64,000 nt of DNA. It comes from Owenia fusiformis. Lineage: Eukaryota; Annelida; Polychaeta; Sabellida; Oweniidae. The notes under the pieces are model-generated. The model had not been told where the DNA came from and ran no database searches. It saw nothing but the letters and a program-made list of their open reading frames with translations. Positions 9,280-20,264 of this stretch are shown piece by piece. The stretch lies in NCBI GenBank assembly GCA_903813345.2, contig CAIIXF020000313.1:25001-89000 (forward strand), in the 5' to 3' direction. Within the stretch, counting starts at the first letter, position 1. Each line of letters begins with the position of its first letter. Made by a program: the position numbers and the translations under genes.

Positions 9280-11355
9280 TCATATAATCTCTTGGGCATA
9301 ATCGTGATCACCGAACCTTGGTGATCTCCTCAATTTCATTTTTAAAATGGGTTTTTTGTCTAGTTGCTCTTTCTTATAATCACTAGTTTGCTTTTCTAAT
9401 CTTGTGTGTAAATACTGTCTAGTGTAGTATGCTCTATGAAAAGACTTGTTTTTTCTTGCATGTGGGGAATTTTTATATTTTCTCATGTATCTTTTCTTTT
9501 CACTCATGCTACGTAGATGCTTTGCAGCACTTGCTGATGATATTGGGGCCCCAATAAGTTCCAATTTGAGGTGAGTGGCATTTTCTCTTCCATGGTTTAT
9601 ATCTAATACTGCAGAATGTAATCTGCCATTACATGTGGCTGAAAACACCTTGTTTTTAGGTAAATATTCTGCAATTACCTTATTTGATGCTTCATTTTTG
9701 TTTGTATGCGTGTAAAAGCGCCCGTCATTAACAGCTTCGGGGCCCAACTTCATTTCTAAAAGTACGCGTATGAATTTGCAATCTTCCTGAGATGGCATCA
9801 ATTTGTCATTCTTTGTAATTCCACACACCTTGAGATTGTGGGATGTTTCTAGCCATGATTTCTTAGCCCCTTTGCAACTATTAAGGTGGGGTCTACATTG
9901 CTCATGATTCCCCGCGTAACAGTTCACTGTACTTGTGATGACCCTATTCATGTATTGAACTGATACAACACCCAAATCATTGTATTTTTTGGCAAGCTGA
10001 CCCATGATTTTGTCACACCTCTCTTTTATATCTAGGGAAAACATTTTCTGCTGGAGATCTTTGTTACCTGGGAACATATGTCTACTAAAGCTAGCTTTAA
10101 GACTGTGCTTAAATTGAAGTTGCCCTTTGTGCACTCTATCGCTAAGTTTTGTAACTTTGTGATTGCTCTGTTTTTCATCGTAAAATGACTGAGCACCAAG
10201 GGAGCCTTTAGCATCACCATCTGTAGTCAGGTATTCTATTTGCAAATTGTCTGCATCCAAATCTTTTGCAAGTTTGTACCCCATGTTGAATTCTTGAAAA
10301 GCTTCAGATTTCTTTAGATTTGATGTACAACCATCATGGCCACCAGGACATTTAACATCAAACCCACGCGCCCTTAGGTAAGCCCCGCGCCAACATAGCT
10401 TATTATACAAGCATACAGATATTATCTGCATGGCATCGGTCATTGTTTCAACAGATACACCAACTGCTCTGGTAGCGCGCTGACCAAGCTTACCCCAAGA
10501 TCCGAATGTGCTACTACTGTAACACCCATCAAATGCTACCTGGACTTTTTTTTCATCTTTTGAAGATACACCCCTCAGTTTATTCACCTCTATTAATTTG
10601 CTACGTCTCGTTTTTAAATCATTTTCACCCATTTTCTCAATATCTCCACTGACCGCTTTAGAATTTTTTTGCATTCCTTGGGAAGAAGGGGCCCTTGCAT
10701 TGCAAGTAGCTAAAATTTTTCGAAATGCCTCAACACCAATAGAGGAGGATTGTAGAGCTACGTGTATTGCTACATTGATCTTAGCTTTCCTCCTGCCACC
10801 TTTCTTTTTTCCCTTGACTTCTTCATATAATTTGCACATTTTGGAGAGAAACCCACATTTACTACATGAAAGCTGCATTTTGCAAACTAAACCAAATGGA
10901 ATTTTTTTATGTACCTTCAAATCACCTCTACATTTTTTGCTATGGGCCCTATGATCTTTTGCTACCAAGTTGAAACAATTAATCATAGAATTCTGACTAA
11001 CTATTAGAGTTTCATCTCCACCAACAGTGCCATCTAGGGGTTCATCAGTGATGTATTTATCTGAGATTTTTGGTTCAGAAAGTTTTGGCCTTAAAATCTT
11101 ACCTCTACCAGGTTGCATGTGGACATCGGGTACTTCATAACTATTCCCACCTCTACTTTTCCTGACAACTAACGAATGAGTCTCCTGATCTAGCCTCCTA
11201 ATTTTTGTAGGTGGGGACGATTCCTCTTCGCGATTCGCTACCGTCCCATATGCCGGATGCTGCGTATGTCCTTCAGAAAATGTTTGCTGGTTACGAAACT
11301 TATTTTTGGAATAAAAATGACCAAATCCTCTTGGTGGTTTTGACATAGTTGACAT
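9280..11355 (-). CDS. Mutator-like DDE transposase, copy 3 (R656Q)
   Basis: Identical to copy 1 except R656Q in the basic C-terminal tail. The cause is C to T at 9389 (+ strand) within a CpG, the typical outcome of methyl-cytosine deamination. The catalytic region is unchanged. Confidence 0.85.
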   Translation of the reverse strand: MSTMSKPPRGFGHFYSKNKFRNQQTFSEGHTQHPAYGTVANREEESSPPTKIRRLDQETHSLVVRKSRGGNSYEVPDVHMQPGRGKILRPKLSEPKISDKYITDEPLDGTVGGDETLIVSQNSMINCFNLVAKDHRAHSKKCRGDLKVHKKIPFGLVCKMQLSCSKCGFLSKMCKLYEEVKGKKKGGRRKAKINVAIHVALQSSSIGVEAFRKILATCNARAPSSQGMQKNSKAVSGDIEKMGENDLKTRRSKLIEVNKLRGVSSKDEKKVQVAFDGCYSSSTFGSWGKLGQRATRAVGVSVETMTDAMQIISVCLYNKLCWRGAYLRARGFDVKCPGGHDGCTSNLKKSEAFQEFNMGYKLAKDLDADNLQIEYLTTDGDAKGSLGAQSFYDEKQSNHKVTKLSDRVHKGQLQFKHSLKASFSRHMFPGNKDLQQKMFSLDIKERCDKIMGQLAKKYNDLGVVSVQYMNRVITSTVNCYAGNHEQCRPHLNSCKGAKKSWLETSHNLKVCGITKNDKLMPSQEDCKFIRVLLEMKLGPEAVNDGRFYTHTNKNEASNKVIAEYLPKNKVFSATCNGRLHSAVLDINHGRENATHLKLELIGAPISSASAAKHLRSMSEKKRYMRKYKNSPHARKNKSFHRAYYTRQYLHTRLEKQTSDYKKEQLDKKPILKMKLRRSPRFGDHDYAQEII

Positions 11356-12096
11356 TGCTTGATAACTTGGAACAATCCAAAGCAGAATGATGTTCTCCTC
11401 TCTAAGTCCAGTCTTTCAAGTGAAAGTAGTGGTTTGATAATACATGAGATGTGTTTCTGGGTGACTTGGGCAGCCATCTGACCAATTAATAATTCCAGAT
11501 TATGTTTAAAAAAGTGTCTGAAGAATGATAAAGTCTTAACACAATAAATAGTTCACTGTTTGAGTTTGAGATAAATCACCCCTAGATCAAAAGATGGCAT
11601 GTCAGTACATTGTCAGTATATGTAAACAAACTGTATCTTGATTTATTTGCTAGATAAGGCATTGTTGTTCCATTTAAAGCAGACCTGGTCAAATTACCTG
11701 ATTTATAGATCAGCTTTTTTATGAATATATCACAATTTTAATGAAAAAACACAATACTCATTAATTATGCGCATATTAATTAGTTATTGCATAACTCATT
11801 TTTCGGTTCATGTTTTTCAGTAGCCGTGACTTGTTCCTACATCACATCATATAGACAACATCTCAACTGAGAGTACATACACCGATAGAGTCCATAGAAG
11901 TTGAGACAACAGCAGCACAATCAGTGTTTAACCAGTCAGCACAACCAAATATTCCATGTGAGGGTAAGTCAGAATTCAATTTTTTTTACATAGATAAACA
12001 TGGAGGAGGATTAAAAGCATTATGGACTTTTATTAAGGTAAGACAGTAGATTCACCTCACACAGGACATTGGTGCCAGGGATCAACCAGGTGTGAC

Positions 12097-12571
12097 TATT
12101 AGGTACAATACAACTCACGTGGCCTTTTGTTTACTCATCGTATAGGAAAAGTAGTCCATTTTGAAAACTGTTTGGGTGTTGGATGGTGTATAAATGGGAC
12201 ATATTAGGATGCAATGTACCTCTTTGCTGGTTAATAAGTAAGTACAGACTCTTAGGCATTGGATGATAGCAGAAAACTTTCATGAAAAAAATTGGATTAT
12301 TTTTTGGTAAATATTGATGACGTAGGGGGTGTGTTGGCTGGGCCATGTTAATTTTCCATTGAAAAATCACTACGCGTGTGAACAATCCAGCGGTTCTTTT
12401 GATTTTCGTGGGATATTTTTTTCCAGACTTTTTCTGAGGTAAGTTTAAGGATATCTCTTTATTGTCTGTTAATATGAGTGAAATCGATGGGCTAGGATTT
12501 TTGTAATATTCTCTCAAACTTTGTCAATTCACCATGTTATCCTATGTCAGAAAAGTAAGTTGTTTTCTACC
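12097..12571. repeat. Module B, copy 3
   Basis: Between modules A3 and A4. It begins the second part of a possible 10,985-bp higher-order duplication (B-A-A-B-A). Confidence 0.85.
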
Positions 12572-12698
12572 TAATATTCAGATTTTTGGAAACACAATTT
12601 GGTAAGAAGAATGATTTTTTTGATTTTTTCAGAATTCATTCTATCTTATCTCACTTGTATAACATATAAGTTGTTTCTTGCTTGTAAAATAGGCCAAA

Positions 12699-13076
12699 AT
12701 GGATGCCTGGGGGGCAAAATATGCCCAGAGATTGGGCCGGGAGGCAACAGTCTACCCCAATAACTGCATTATTTGGACAGGCTATCGTAACAAGGCTACC
12801 GGGTATGGGCAGTTGTGCATACAGAAGCGCGGTAGTCTAAAATGGGTGACCGTGTCGGCTCACTGGCTGTCGTATGCCACACGGCATCCTAACGATACGC
12901 TTGATTTATCGACACTGGACTTATCTCACCTTTGTCATAACAAGCTATGTATCAACATAAATCACCTTAGCCTAGAACCACATTCTGTAAATAATGTGCG
13001 AATGGGTTGTATCAATGCCGGAAAATGCCGTCAGCATGGGGCCTACCCTGATTGCCTCTTAAAATGGAAAATGTAA
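12699..13076 (+). CDS. His-Cys-box homing endonuclease, copy 4
   Basis: Same protein as copy 1. Its leader shares with copy 1 the variant GAAGAATG near 12609, where almost all other copies read GAAAAATG. Confidence 0.85.
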   Translation: MDAWGAKYAQRLGREATVYPNNCIIWTGYRNKATGYGQLCIQKRGSLKWVTVSAHWLSYATRHPNDTLDLSTLDLSHLCHNKLCININHLSLEPHSVNNVRMGCINAGKCRQHGAYPDCLLKWKM

Positions 13077-13099
13077 ATGGTATGATTAGATCACTTACC

Positions 13100-15175
13100 T
13101 CATATAATCTCTTGGGCATAATCGTGATCACCGAACCTTGGTGATCTCCTCAATTTCATTTTTAAAATGGGTTTTTTGTCTAGTTGCTCTTTCTTATAAT
13201 CACTAGTTCGCTTTTCTAATCTTGTGTGTAAATACTGTCTAGTGTAGTATGCTCTATGAAAAGACTTGTTTTTTCTTGCATGTGGGGAATTTTTATATTT
13301 TCTCATGTATCTTTTCTTTTCACTCATGCTACGTAGATGCTTTGCAGCACTTGCTGATGATATTGGGGCCCCAATAAGTTCCAATTTGAGGTGAGTGGCA
13401 TTTTCTCTTCCATGGTTTATATCTAATACTGCAGAATGTAATCTGCCATTACATGTGGCTGAAAACACCTTGTTTTTAGGTAAATATTCTGCAATTACCT
13501 TATTTGATGCTTCATTTTTGTTTGTATGCGTGTAAAAGCGCCCGTCATTAACAGCTTCGGGGCCCAACTTCATTTCTAAAAGTACGCGTATGAATTTGCA
13601 ATCTTCCTGAGATGGCATCAATTTGTCATTCTTTGTAATTCCACACACCTTGAGATTGTGGGATGTTTCTAGCCATGATTTCTTAGCCCCTTTGCAACTA
13701 TTAAGGTGGGGTCTACATTGCTCATGATTCCCCGCGTAACAGTTCACTGTACTTGTGATGACCCTATTCATGTATTGAACTGATACAACACCCAAATCAT
13801 TGTATTTTTTGGCAAGCTGACCCATGATTTTGTCACACCTCTCTTTTATATCTAGGGAAAACATTTTCTGCTGGAGATCTTTGTTACCTGGGAACATATG
13901 TCTACTAAAGCTAGCTTTAAGACTGTGCTTAAATTGAAGTTGCCCTTTGTGCACTCTATCGCTAAGTTTTGTAACTTTGTGATTGCTCTGTTTTTCATCG
14001 TAAAATGACTGAGCACCAAGGGAGCCTTTAGCATCACCATCTGTAGTCAGGTATTCTATTTGCAAATTGTCTGCATCCAAATCTTTTGCAAGTTTGTACC
14101 CCATGTTGAATTCTTGAAAAGCTTCAGATTTCTTTAGATTTGATGTACAACCATCATGGCCACCAGGACATTTAACATCAAACCCACGCGCCCTTAGGTA
14201 AGCCCCGCGCCAACATAGCTTATTATACAAGCATACAGATATTATCTGCATGGCATCGGTCATTGTTTCAACAGATACACCAACTGCTCTGGTAGCGCGC
14301 TGACCAAGCTTACCCCAAGATCCGAATGTGCTACTACTGTAACACCCATCAAATGCTACCTGGACTTTTTTTTCATCTTTTGAAGATACACCCCTCAGTT
14401 TATTCACCTCTATTAATTTGCTACGTCTCGTTTTTAAATCATTTTCACCCATTTTCTCAATATCTCCACTGACCGCTTTAGAATTTTTTTGCATTCCTTG
14501 GGAAGAAGGGGCCCTTGCATTGCAAGTAGCTAAAATTTTTCGAAATGCCTCAACACCAATAGAGGAGGATTGTAGAGCTACGTGTATTGCTACATTGATC
14601 TTAGCTTTCCTCCTGCCACCTTTCTTTTTTCCCTTGACTTCTTCATATAATTTGCACATTTTGGAGAGAAACCCACATTTACTACATGAAAGCTGCATTT
14701 TGCAAACTAAACCAAATGGAATTTTTTTATGTACCTTCAAATCACCTCTACATTTTTTGCTATGGGCCCTATGATCTTTTGCTACCAAGTTGAAACAATT
14801 AATCATAGAATTCTGACTAACTATTAGAGTTTCATCTCCACCAACAGTGCCATCTAGGGGTTCATCAGTGATGTATTTATCTGAGATTTTTGGTTCAGAA
14901 AGTTTTGGCCTTAAAATCTTACCTCTACCAGGTTGCATGTGGACATCGGGTACTTCATAACTATTCCCACCTCTACTTTTCCTGACAACTAACGAATGAG
15001 TCTCCTGATCTAGCCTCCTAATTTTTGTAGGTGGGGACGATTCCTCTTCGCGATTCGCTACCGTCCCATATGCCGGATGCTGCGTATGTCCTTCAGAAAA
15101 TGTTTGCTGGTTACGAAACTTATTTTTGGAATAAAAATGACCAAATCCTCTTGGTGGTTTTGACATAGTTGACAT
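13100..15175 (-). CDS. Mutator-like DDE transposase, copy 4
   Basis: Same 691 residues as copy 1. Lies in module A4. Confidence 0.85.
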   Translation of the reverse strand: MSTMSKPPRGFGHFYSKNKFRNQQTFSEGHTQHPAYGTVANREEESSPPTKIRRLDQETHSLVVRKSRGGNSYEVPDVHMQPGRGKILRPKLSEPKISDKYITDEPLDGTVGGDETLIVSQNSMINCFNLVAKDHRAHSKKCRGDLKVHKKIPFGLVCKMQLSCSKCGFLSKMCKLYEEVKGKKKGGRRKAKINVAIHVALQSSSIGVEAFRKILATCNARAPSSQGMQKNSKAVSGDIEKMGENDLKTRRSKLIEVNKLRGVSSKDEKKVQVAFDGCYSSSTFGSWGKLGQRATRAVGVSVETMTDAMQIISVCLYNKLCWRGAYLRARGFDVKCPGGHDGCTSNLKKSEAFQEFNMGYKLAKDLDADNLQIEYLTTDGDAKGSLGAQSFYDEKQSNHKVTKLSDRVHKGQLQFKHSLKASFSRHMFPGNKDLQQKMFSLDIKERCDKIMGQLAKKYNDLGVVSVQYMNRVITSTVNCYAGNHEQCRPHLNSCKGAKKSWLETSHNLKVCGITKNDKLMPSQEDCKFIRVLLEMKLGPEAVNDGRFYTHTNKNEASNKVIAEYLPKNKVFSATCNGRLHSAVLDINHGRENATHLKLELIGAPISSASAAKHLRSMSEKKRYMRKYKNSPHARKNKSFHRAYYTRQYLHTRLEKRTSDYKKEQLDKKPILKMKLRRSPRFGDHDYAQEII

Positions 15176-16043
15176 TGCTTGATAACTTGGAACAATCCAA
15201 AGCAGAATGATGTTCTCCTCTCTAAGTCCAGTCTTTCAAGTGAAAGTAGTGGTTTGATAATACATGAGATGTGTTTCTGGGTGACTTGGGCAGCCATCTG
15301 ACCAATTAATAATTCCAGATTATGTTTAAAAAAGTGTCTGAAGAATGATAAAGTCTTAACACAATAAATAGTTCACTGTTTGAGTTTGAGATAAATCACC
15401 CCTAGATCAAAAGATGGCATGTCAGTACATTGTCAGTATATGTAAACAAACTGTATCTTGATTTATTTGCTAGATAAGGCATTGTTGTTCCATTTAAAGC
15501 AGACCTGGTCAAATTACCTGATTTATAGATCAGCTTTTTTATGAATATATCACAATTTTAATGAAAAAACACAATACTCATTAATTATGCGCATATTAAT
15601 TAGTTATTGCATAACTCATTTTTCGGTTCATGTTTTTCAGTAGCCGTGACTTGTTCCTACATCACATCATATAGACAACATCTCAACTGAGAGTACATAC
15701 ACCGATAGAGTCCATAGAAGTTGAGACAACAGCAGCACAATCAGTGTTTAACCAGTCAGCACAACCAAATATTCCATGTGAGGGTAAGTCAGAATTCAAT
15801 TTTTTTTACATAGATAAACATGGAGGAGGATTAAAAGCATTATGGACTTTTATTAAGGTAAGACAGTAGATTCACCTCACACAGGACATTGGTGCCAGGG
15901 ATCAACCAGGTGTGACTAATATTCAGATTTTTGGAAACACAATTTGGTAAGAAAAATGATTTTTTTGATTTTTTCAGAATTCATTCTATCTTATCTCACT
16001 TGTATAACATATAAGTTGTTTCTTGCTTGTAAAATAGGCCAAA

Positions 16044-16421
16044 ATGGATGCCTGGGGGGCAAAATATGCCCAGAGATTGGGCCGGGAGGCAACAGTCTAC
16101 CCCAATAACTGCATTATTTGGACAGGCTATCGTAACAAGGCTACCGGGTATGGGCAGTTGTGCATACAGAAGCGCGGTAGTCTAAAATGGGTGACCGTGT
16201 CGGCTCACTGGCTGTCGTATGCCACACGGCATCCTAACGATACGCTTGATTTATCGACACTGGACTTATCTCACCTTTGTCATAACAAGCTATGTATCAA
16301 CATAAATCACCTTAGCCTAGAACCACATTCTGTAAATAATGTGCGAATGGGTTGTATCAATGCCGGAAAATGCCGTCAGCATGGGGCCTACCCTGATTGC
16401 CTCTTAAAATGGAAAATGTAA
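16044..16421 (+). CDS. His-Cys-box homing endonuclease, copy 5
   Basis: Same protein as copy 1; follows an A-A joint of the TAATA type at 15917. Confidence 0.85.
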   Translation: MDAWGAKYAQRLGREATVYPNNCIIWTGYRNKATGYGQLCIQKRGSLKWVTVSAHWLSYATRHPNDTLDLSTLDLSHLCHNKLCININHLSLEPHSVNNVRMGCINAGKCRQHGAYPDCLLKWKM

Positions 16422-16444
16422 ATGGTATGATTAGATCACTTACC

Positions 16445-18520
16445 TCATATAATCTCTTGGGCATAATCGTGATCACCGAACCTTGGTGATCTCCTCAATT
16501 TCATTTTTAAAATGGGTTTTTTGTCTAGTTGCTCTTTCTTATAATCACTAGTTCGCTTTTCTAATCTTGTGTGTAAATACTGTCTAGTGTAGTATGCTCT
16601 ATGAAAAGACTTGTTTTTTCTTGCATGTGGGGAATTTTTATATTTTCTCATGTATCTTTTCTTTTCACTCATGCTACGTAGATGCTTTGCAGCACTTGCT
16701 GATGATATTGGGGCCCCAATAAGTTCCAATTTGAGGTGAGTGGCATTTTCTCTTCCATGGTTTATATCTAATACTGCAGAATGTAATCTGCCATTACATG
16801 TGGCTGAAAACACCTTGTTTTTAGGTAAATATTCTGCAATTACCTTATTTGATGCTTCATTTTTGTTTGTATGCGTGTAAAAGCGCCCGTCATTAACAGC
16901 TTCGGGGCCCAACTTCATTTCTAAAAGTACGCGTATGAATTTGCAATCTTCCTGAGATGGCATCAATTTGTCATTCTTTGTAATTCCACACACCTTGAGA
17001 TTGTGGGATGTTTCTAGCCATGATTTCTTAGCCCCTTTGCAACTATTAAGGTGGGGTCTACATTGCTCATGATTCCCCGCGTAACAGTTCACTGTACTTG
17101 TGATGACCCTATTCATGTATTGAACTGATACAACACCCAAATCATTGTATTTTTTGGCAAGCTGACCCATGATTTTGTCACACCTCTCTTTTATATCTAG
17201 GGAAAACATTTTCTGCTGGAGATCTTTGTTACCTGGGAACATATGTCTACTAAAGCTAGCTTTAAGACTGTGCTTAAATTGAAGTTGCCCTTTGTGCACT
17301 CTATCGCTAAGTTTTGTAACTTTGTGATTGCTCTGTTTTTCATCGTAAAATGACTGAGCACCAAGGGAGCCTTTAGCATCACCATCTGTAGTCAGGTATT
17401 CTATTTGCAAATTGTCTGCATCCAAATCTTTTGCAAGTTTGTACCCCATGTTGAATTCTTGAAAAGCTTCAGATTTCTTTAGATTTGATGTACAACCATC
17501 ATGGCCACCAGGACATTTAACATCAAACCCACGCGCCCTTAGGTAAGCCCCGCGCCAACATAGCTTATTATACAAGCATACAGATATTATCTGCATGGCA
17601 TCGGTCATTGTTTCAACAGATACACCAACTGCTCTGGTAGCGCGCTGACCAAGCTTACCCCAAGATCCGAATGTGCTACTACTGTAACACCCATCAAATG
17701 CTACCTGGACTTTTTTTTCATCTTTTGAAGATACACCCCTCAGTTTATTCACCTCTATTAATTTGCTACGTCTCGTTTTTAAATCATTTTCACCCATTTT
17801 CTCAATATCTCCACTGACCGCTTTAGAATTTTTTTGCATTCCTTGGGAAGAAGGGGCCCTTGCATTGCAAGTAGCTAAAATTTTTCGAAATGCCTCAACA
17901 CCAATAGAGGAGGATTGTAGAGCTACGTGTATTGCTACATTGATCTTAGCTTTCCTCCTGCCACCTTTCTTTTTTCCCTTGACTTCTTCATATAATTTGC
18001 ACATTTTGGAGAGAAACCCACATTTACTACATGAAAGCTGCATTTTGCAAACTAAACCAAATGGAATTTTTTTATGTACCTTCAAATCACCTCTACATTT
18101 TTTGCTATGGGCCCTATGATCTTTTGCTACCAAGTTGAAACAATTAATCATAGAATTCTGACTAACTATTAGAGTTTCATCTCCACCAACAGTGCCATCT
18201 AGGGGTTCATCAGTGATGTATTTATCTGAGATTTTTGGTTCAGAAAGTTTTGGCCTTAAAATCTTACCTCTACCAGGTTGCATGTGGACATCGGGTACTT
18301 CATAACTATTCCCACCTCTACTTTTCCTGACAACTAACGAATGAGTCTCCTGATCTAGCCTCCTAATTTTTGTAGGTGGGGACGATTCCTCTTCGCGATT
18401 CGCTACCGTCCCATATGCCGGATGCTGCGTATGTCCTTCAGAAAATGTTTGCTGGTTACGAAACTTATTTTTGGAATAAAAATGACCAAATCCTCTTGGT
18501 GGTTTTGACATAGTTGACAT
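16445..18520 (-). CDS. Mutator-like DDE transposase, copy 5
   Basis: Same 691 residues as copy 1. Lies in module A5, which is followed by B copy 4. Confidence 0.85.
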   Translation of the reverse strand: MSTMSKPPRGFGHFYSKNKFRNQQTFSEGHTQHPAYGTVANREEESSPPTKIRRLDQETHSLVVRKSRGGNSYEVPDVHMQPGRGKILRPKLSEPKISDKYITDEPLDGTVGGDETLIVSQNSMINCFNLVAKDHRAHSKKCRGDLKVHKKIPFGLVCKMQLSCSKCGFLSKMCKLYEEVKGKKKGGRRKAKINVAIHVALQSSSIGVEAFRKILATCNARAPSSQGMQKNSKAVSGDIEKMGENDLKTRRSKLIEVNKLRGVSSKDEKKVQVAFDGCYSSSTFGSWGKLGQRATRAVGVSVETMTDAMQIISVCLYNKLCWRGAYLRARGFDVKCPGGHDGCTSNLKKSEAFQEFNMGYKLAKDLDADNLQIEYLTTDGDAKGSLGAQSFYDEKQSNHKVTKLSDRVHKGQLQFKHSLKASFSRHMFPGNKDLQQKMFSLDIKERCDKIMGQLAKKYNDLGVVSVQYMNRVITSTVNCYAGNHEQCRPHLNSCKGAKKSWLETSHNLKVCGITKNDKLMPSQEDCKFIRVLLEMKLGPEAVNDGRFYTHTNKNEASNKVIAEYLPKNKVFSATCNGRLHSAVLDINHGRENATHLKLELIGAPISSASAAKHLRSMSEKKRYMRKYKNSPHARKNKSFHRAYYTRQYLHTRLEKRTSDYKKEQLDKKPILKMKLRRSPRFGDHDYAQEII

Positions 18521-19261
18521 TGCTTGATAACTTGGAACAATCCAAAGCAGAATGATGTTCTCCTCTCTAAGTCCAGTCTTTCAAGTGAAAGTAGTGGTTT
18601 GATAATACATGAGATGTGTTTCTGGGTGACTTGGGCAGCCATCTGACCAATTAATAATTCCAGATTATGTTTAAAAAAGTGTCTGAAGAATGATAAAGTC
18701 TTAACACAATAAATAGTTCACTGTTTGAGTTTGAGATAAATCACCCCTAGATCAAAAGATGGCATGTCAGTACATTGTCAGTATATGTAAACAAACTGTA
18801 TCTTGATTTATTTGCTAGATAAGGCATTGTTGTTCCATTTAAAGCAGACCTGGTCAAATTACCTGATTTATAGATCAGCTTTTTTATGAATATATCACAA
18901 TTTTAATGAAAAAACACAATACTCATTAATTATGCGCATATTAATTAGTTATTGCATAACTCATTTTTCGGTTCATGTTTTTCAGTAGCCGTGACTTGTT
19001 CCTACATCACATCATATAGACAACATCTCAACTGAGAGTACATACACCGATAGAGTCCATAGAAGTTGAGACAACAGCAGCACAATCAGTGTTTAACCAG
19101 TCAGCACAACCAAATATTCCATGTGAGGGTAAGTCAGAATTCAATTTTTTTTACATAGATAAACATGGAGGAGGATTAAAAGCATTATGGACTTTTATTA
19201 AGGTAAGACAGTAGATTCACCTCACACAGGACATTGGTGCCAGGGATCAACCAGGTGTGAC

Positions 19262-19736
19262 TATTAGGTACAATACAACTCACGTGGCCTTTTGTTTACT
19301 CATCGTATAGGAAAAGTAGTCCATTTTGAAAACTGTTTGGGTGTTGGATGGTGTATAAATGGGACATATTAGGATGCAATGTACCTCTTTGCTGGTTAAT
19401 AAGTAAGTACAGACTCTTAGGCATTGGATGATAGCAGAAAACTTTCATGAAAAAAATTGGATTATTTTTTGGTAAATATTGATGACGTAGGGGGTGTGTT
19501 GGCTGGGCCATGTTAATTTTCCATTGAAAAATCACTACGCGTGTGAACAATCCAGCGGTTCTTTTGATTTTCGTGGGATATTTTTTTCCAGACTTTTTCT
19601 GAGGTAAGTTTAAGGATATCTCTTTATTGTCTGTTAATATGAGTGAAATCGATGGGCTAGGATTTTTGTAATATTCTCTCAAACTTTGTCAATTCACCAT
19701 GTTATCCTATGTCAGAAAAGTAAGTTGTTTTCTACC
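19262..19736. repeat. Module B, copy 4
   Basis: Between modules A5 and A6 with the standard cores. Confidence 0.85.
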
Positions 19737-19863
19737 TAATATTCAGATTTTTGGAAACACAATTTGGTAAGAAAAATGATTTTTTTGATTTTTTCAGAAT
19801 TCATTCTATCTTATCTCACTTGTATAACATATAAGTTGTTTCTTGCTTGTAAAATAGGCCAAA

Positions 19864-20241
19864 ATGGATGCCTGGGGGGCAAAATATGCCCAGAGATTGG
19901 GCCGGGAGGCAACAGTCTACCCCAATAACTGCATTATTTGGACAGGCTATCGTAACAAGGCTACCGGGTATGGGCAGTTGTGCATACAGAAGCGCGGTAG
20001 TCTAAAATGGGTGACCGTGTCGGCTCACTGGCTGTCGTATGCCACACGGCATCCTAACGATACGCTTGATTTATCGACACTGGACTTATCTCACCTTTGT
20101 CATAACAAGCTATGTATCAACATAAATCACCTTAGCCTAGAACCACATTCTGTAAATAATGTGCGAATGGGTTGTATCAATGCCGGAAAATGCCGTCAGC
20201 ATGGGGCCTACCCTGATTGCCTCTTAAAATGGAAAATGTAA
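19864..20241 (+). CDS. His-Cys-box homing endonuclease, copy 6
   Basis: Same protein as copy 1; preceded by B. Confidence 0.85.
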   Translation: MDAWGAKYAQRLGREATVYPNNCIIWTGYRNKATGYGQLCIQKRGSLKWVTVSAHWLSYATRHPNDTLDLSTLDLSHLCHNKLCININHLSLEPHSVNNVRMGCINAGKCRQHGAYPDCLLKWKM

Positions 20242-20264
20242 ATGGTATGATTAGATCACTTACC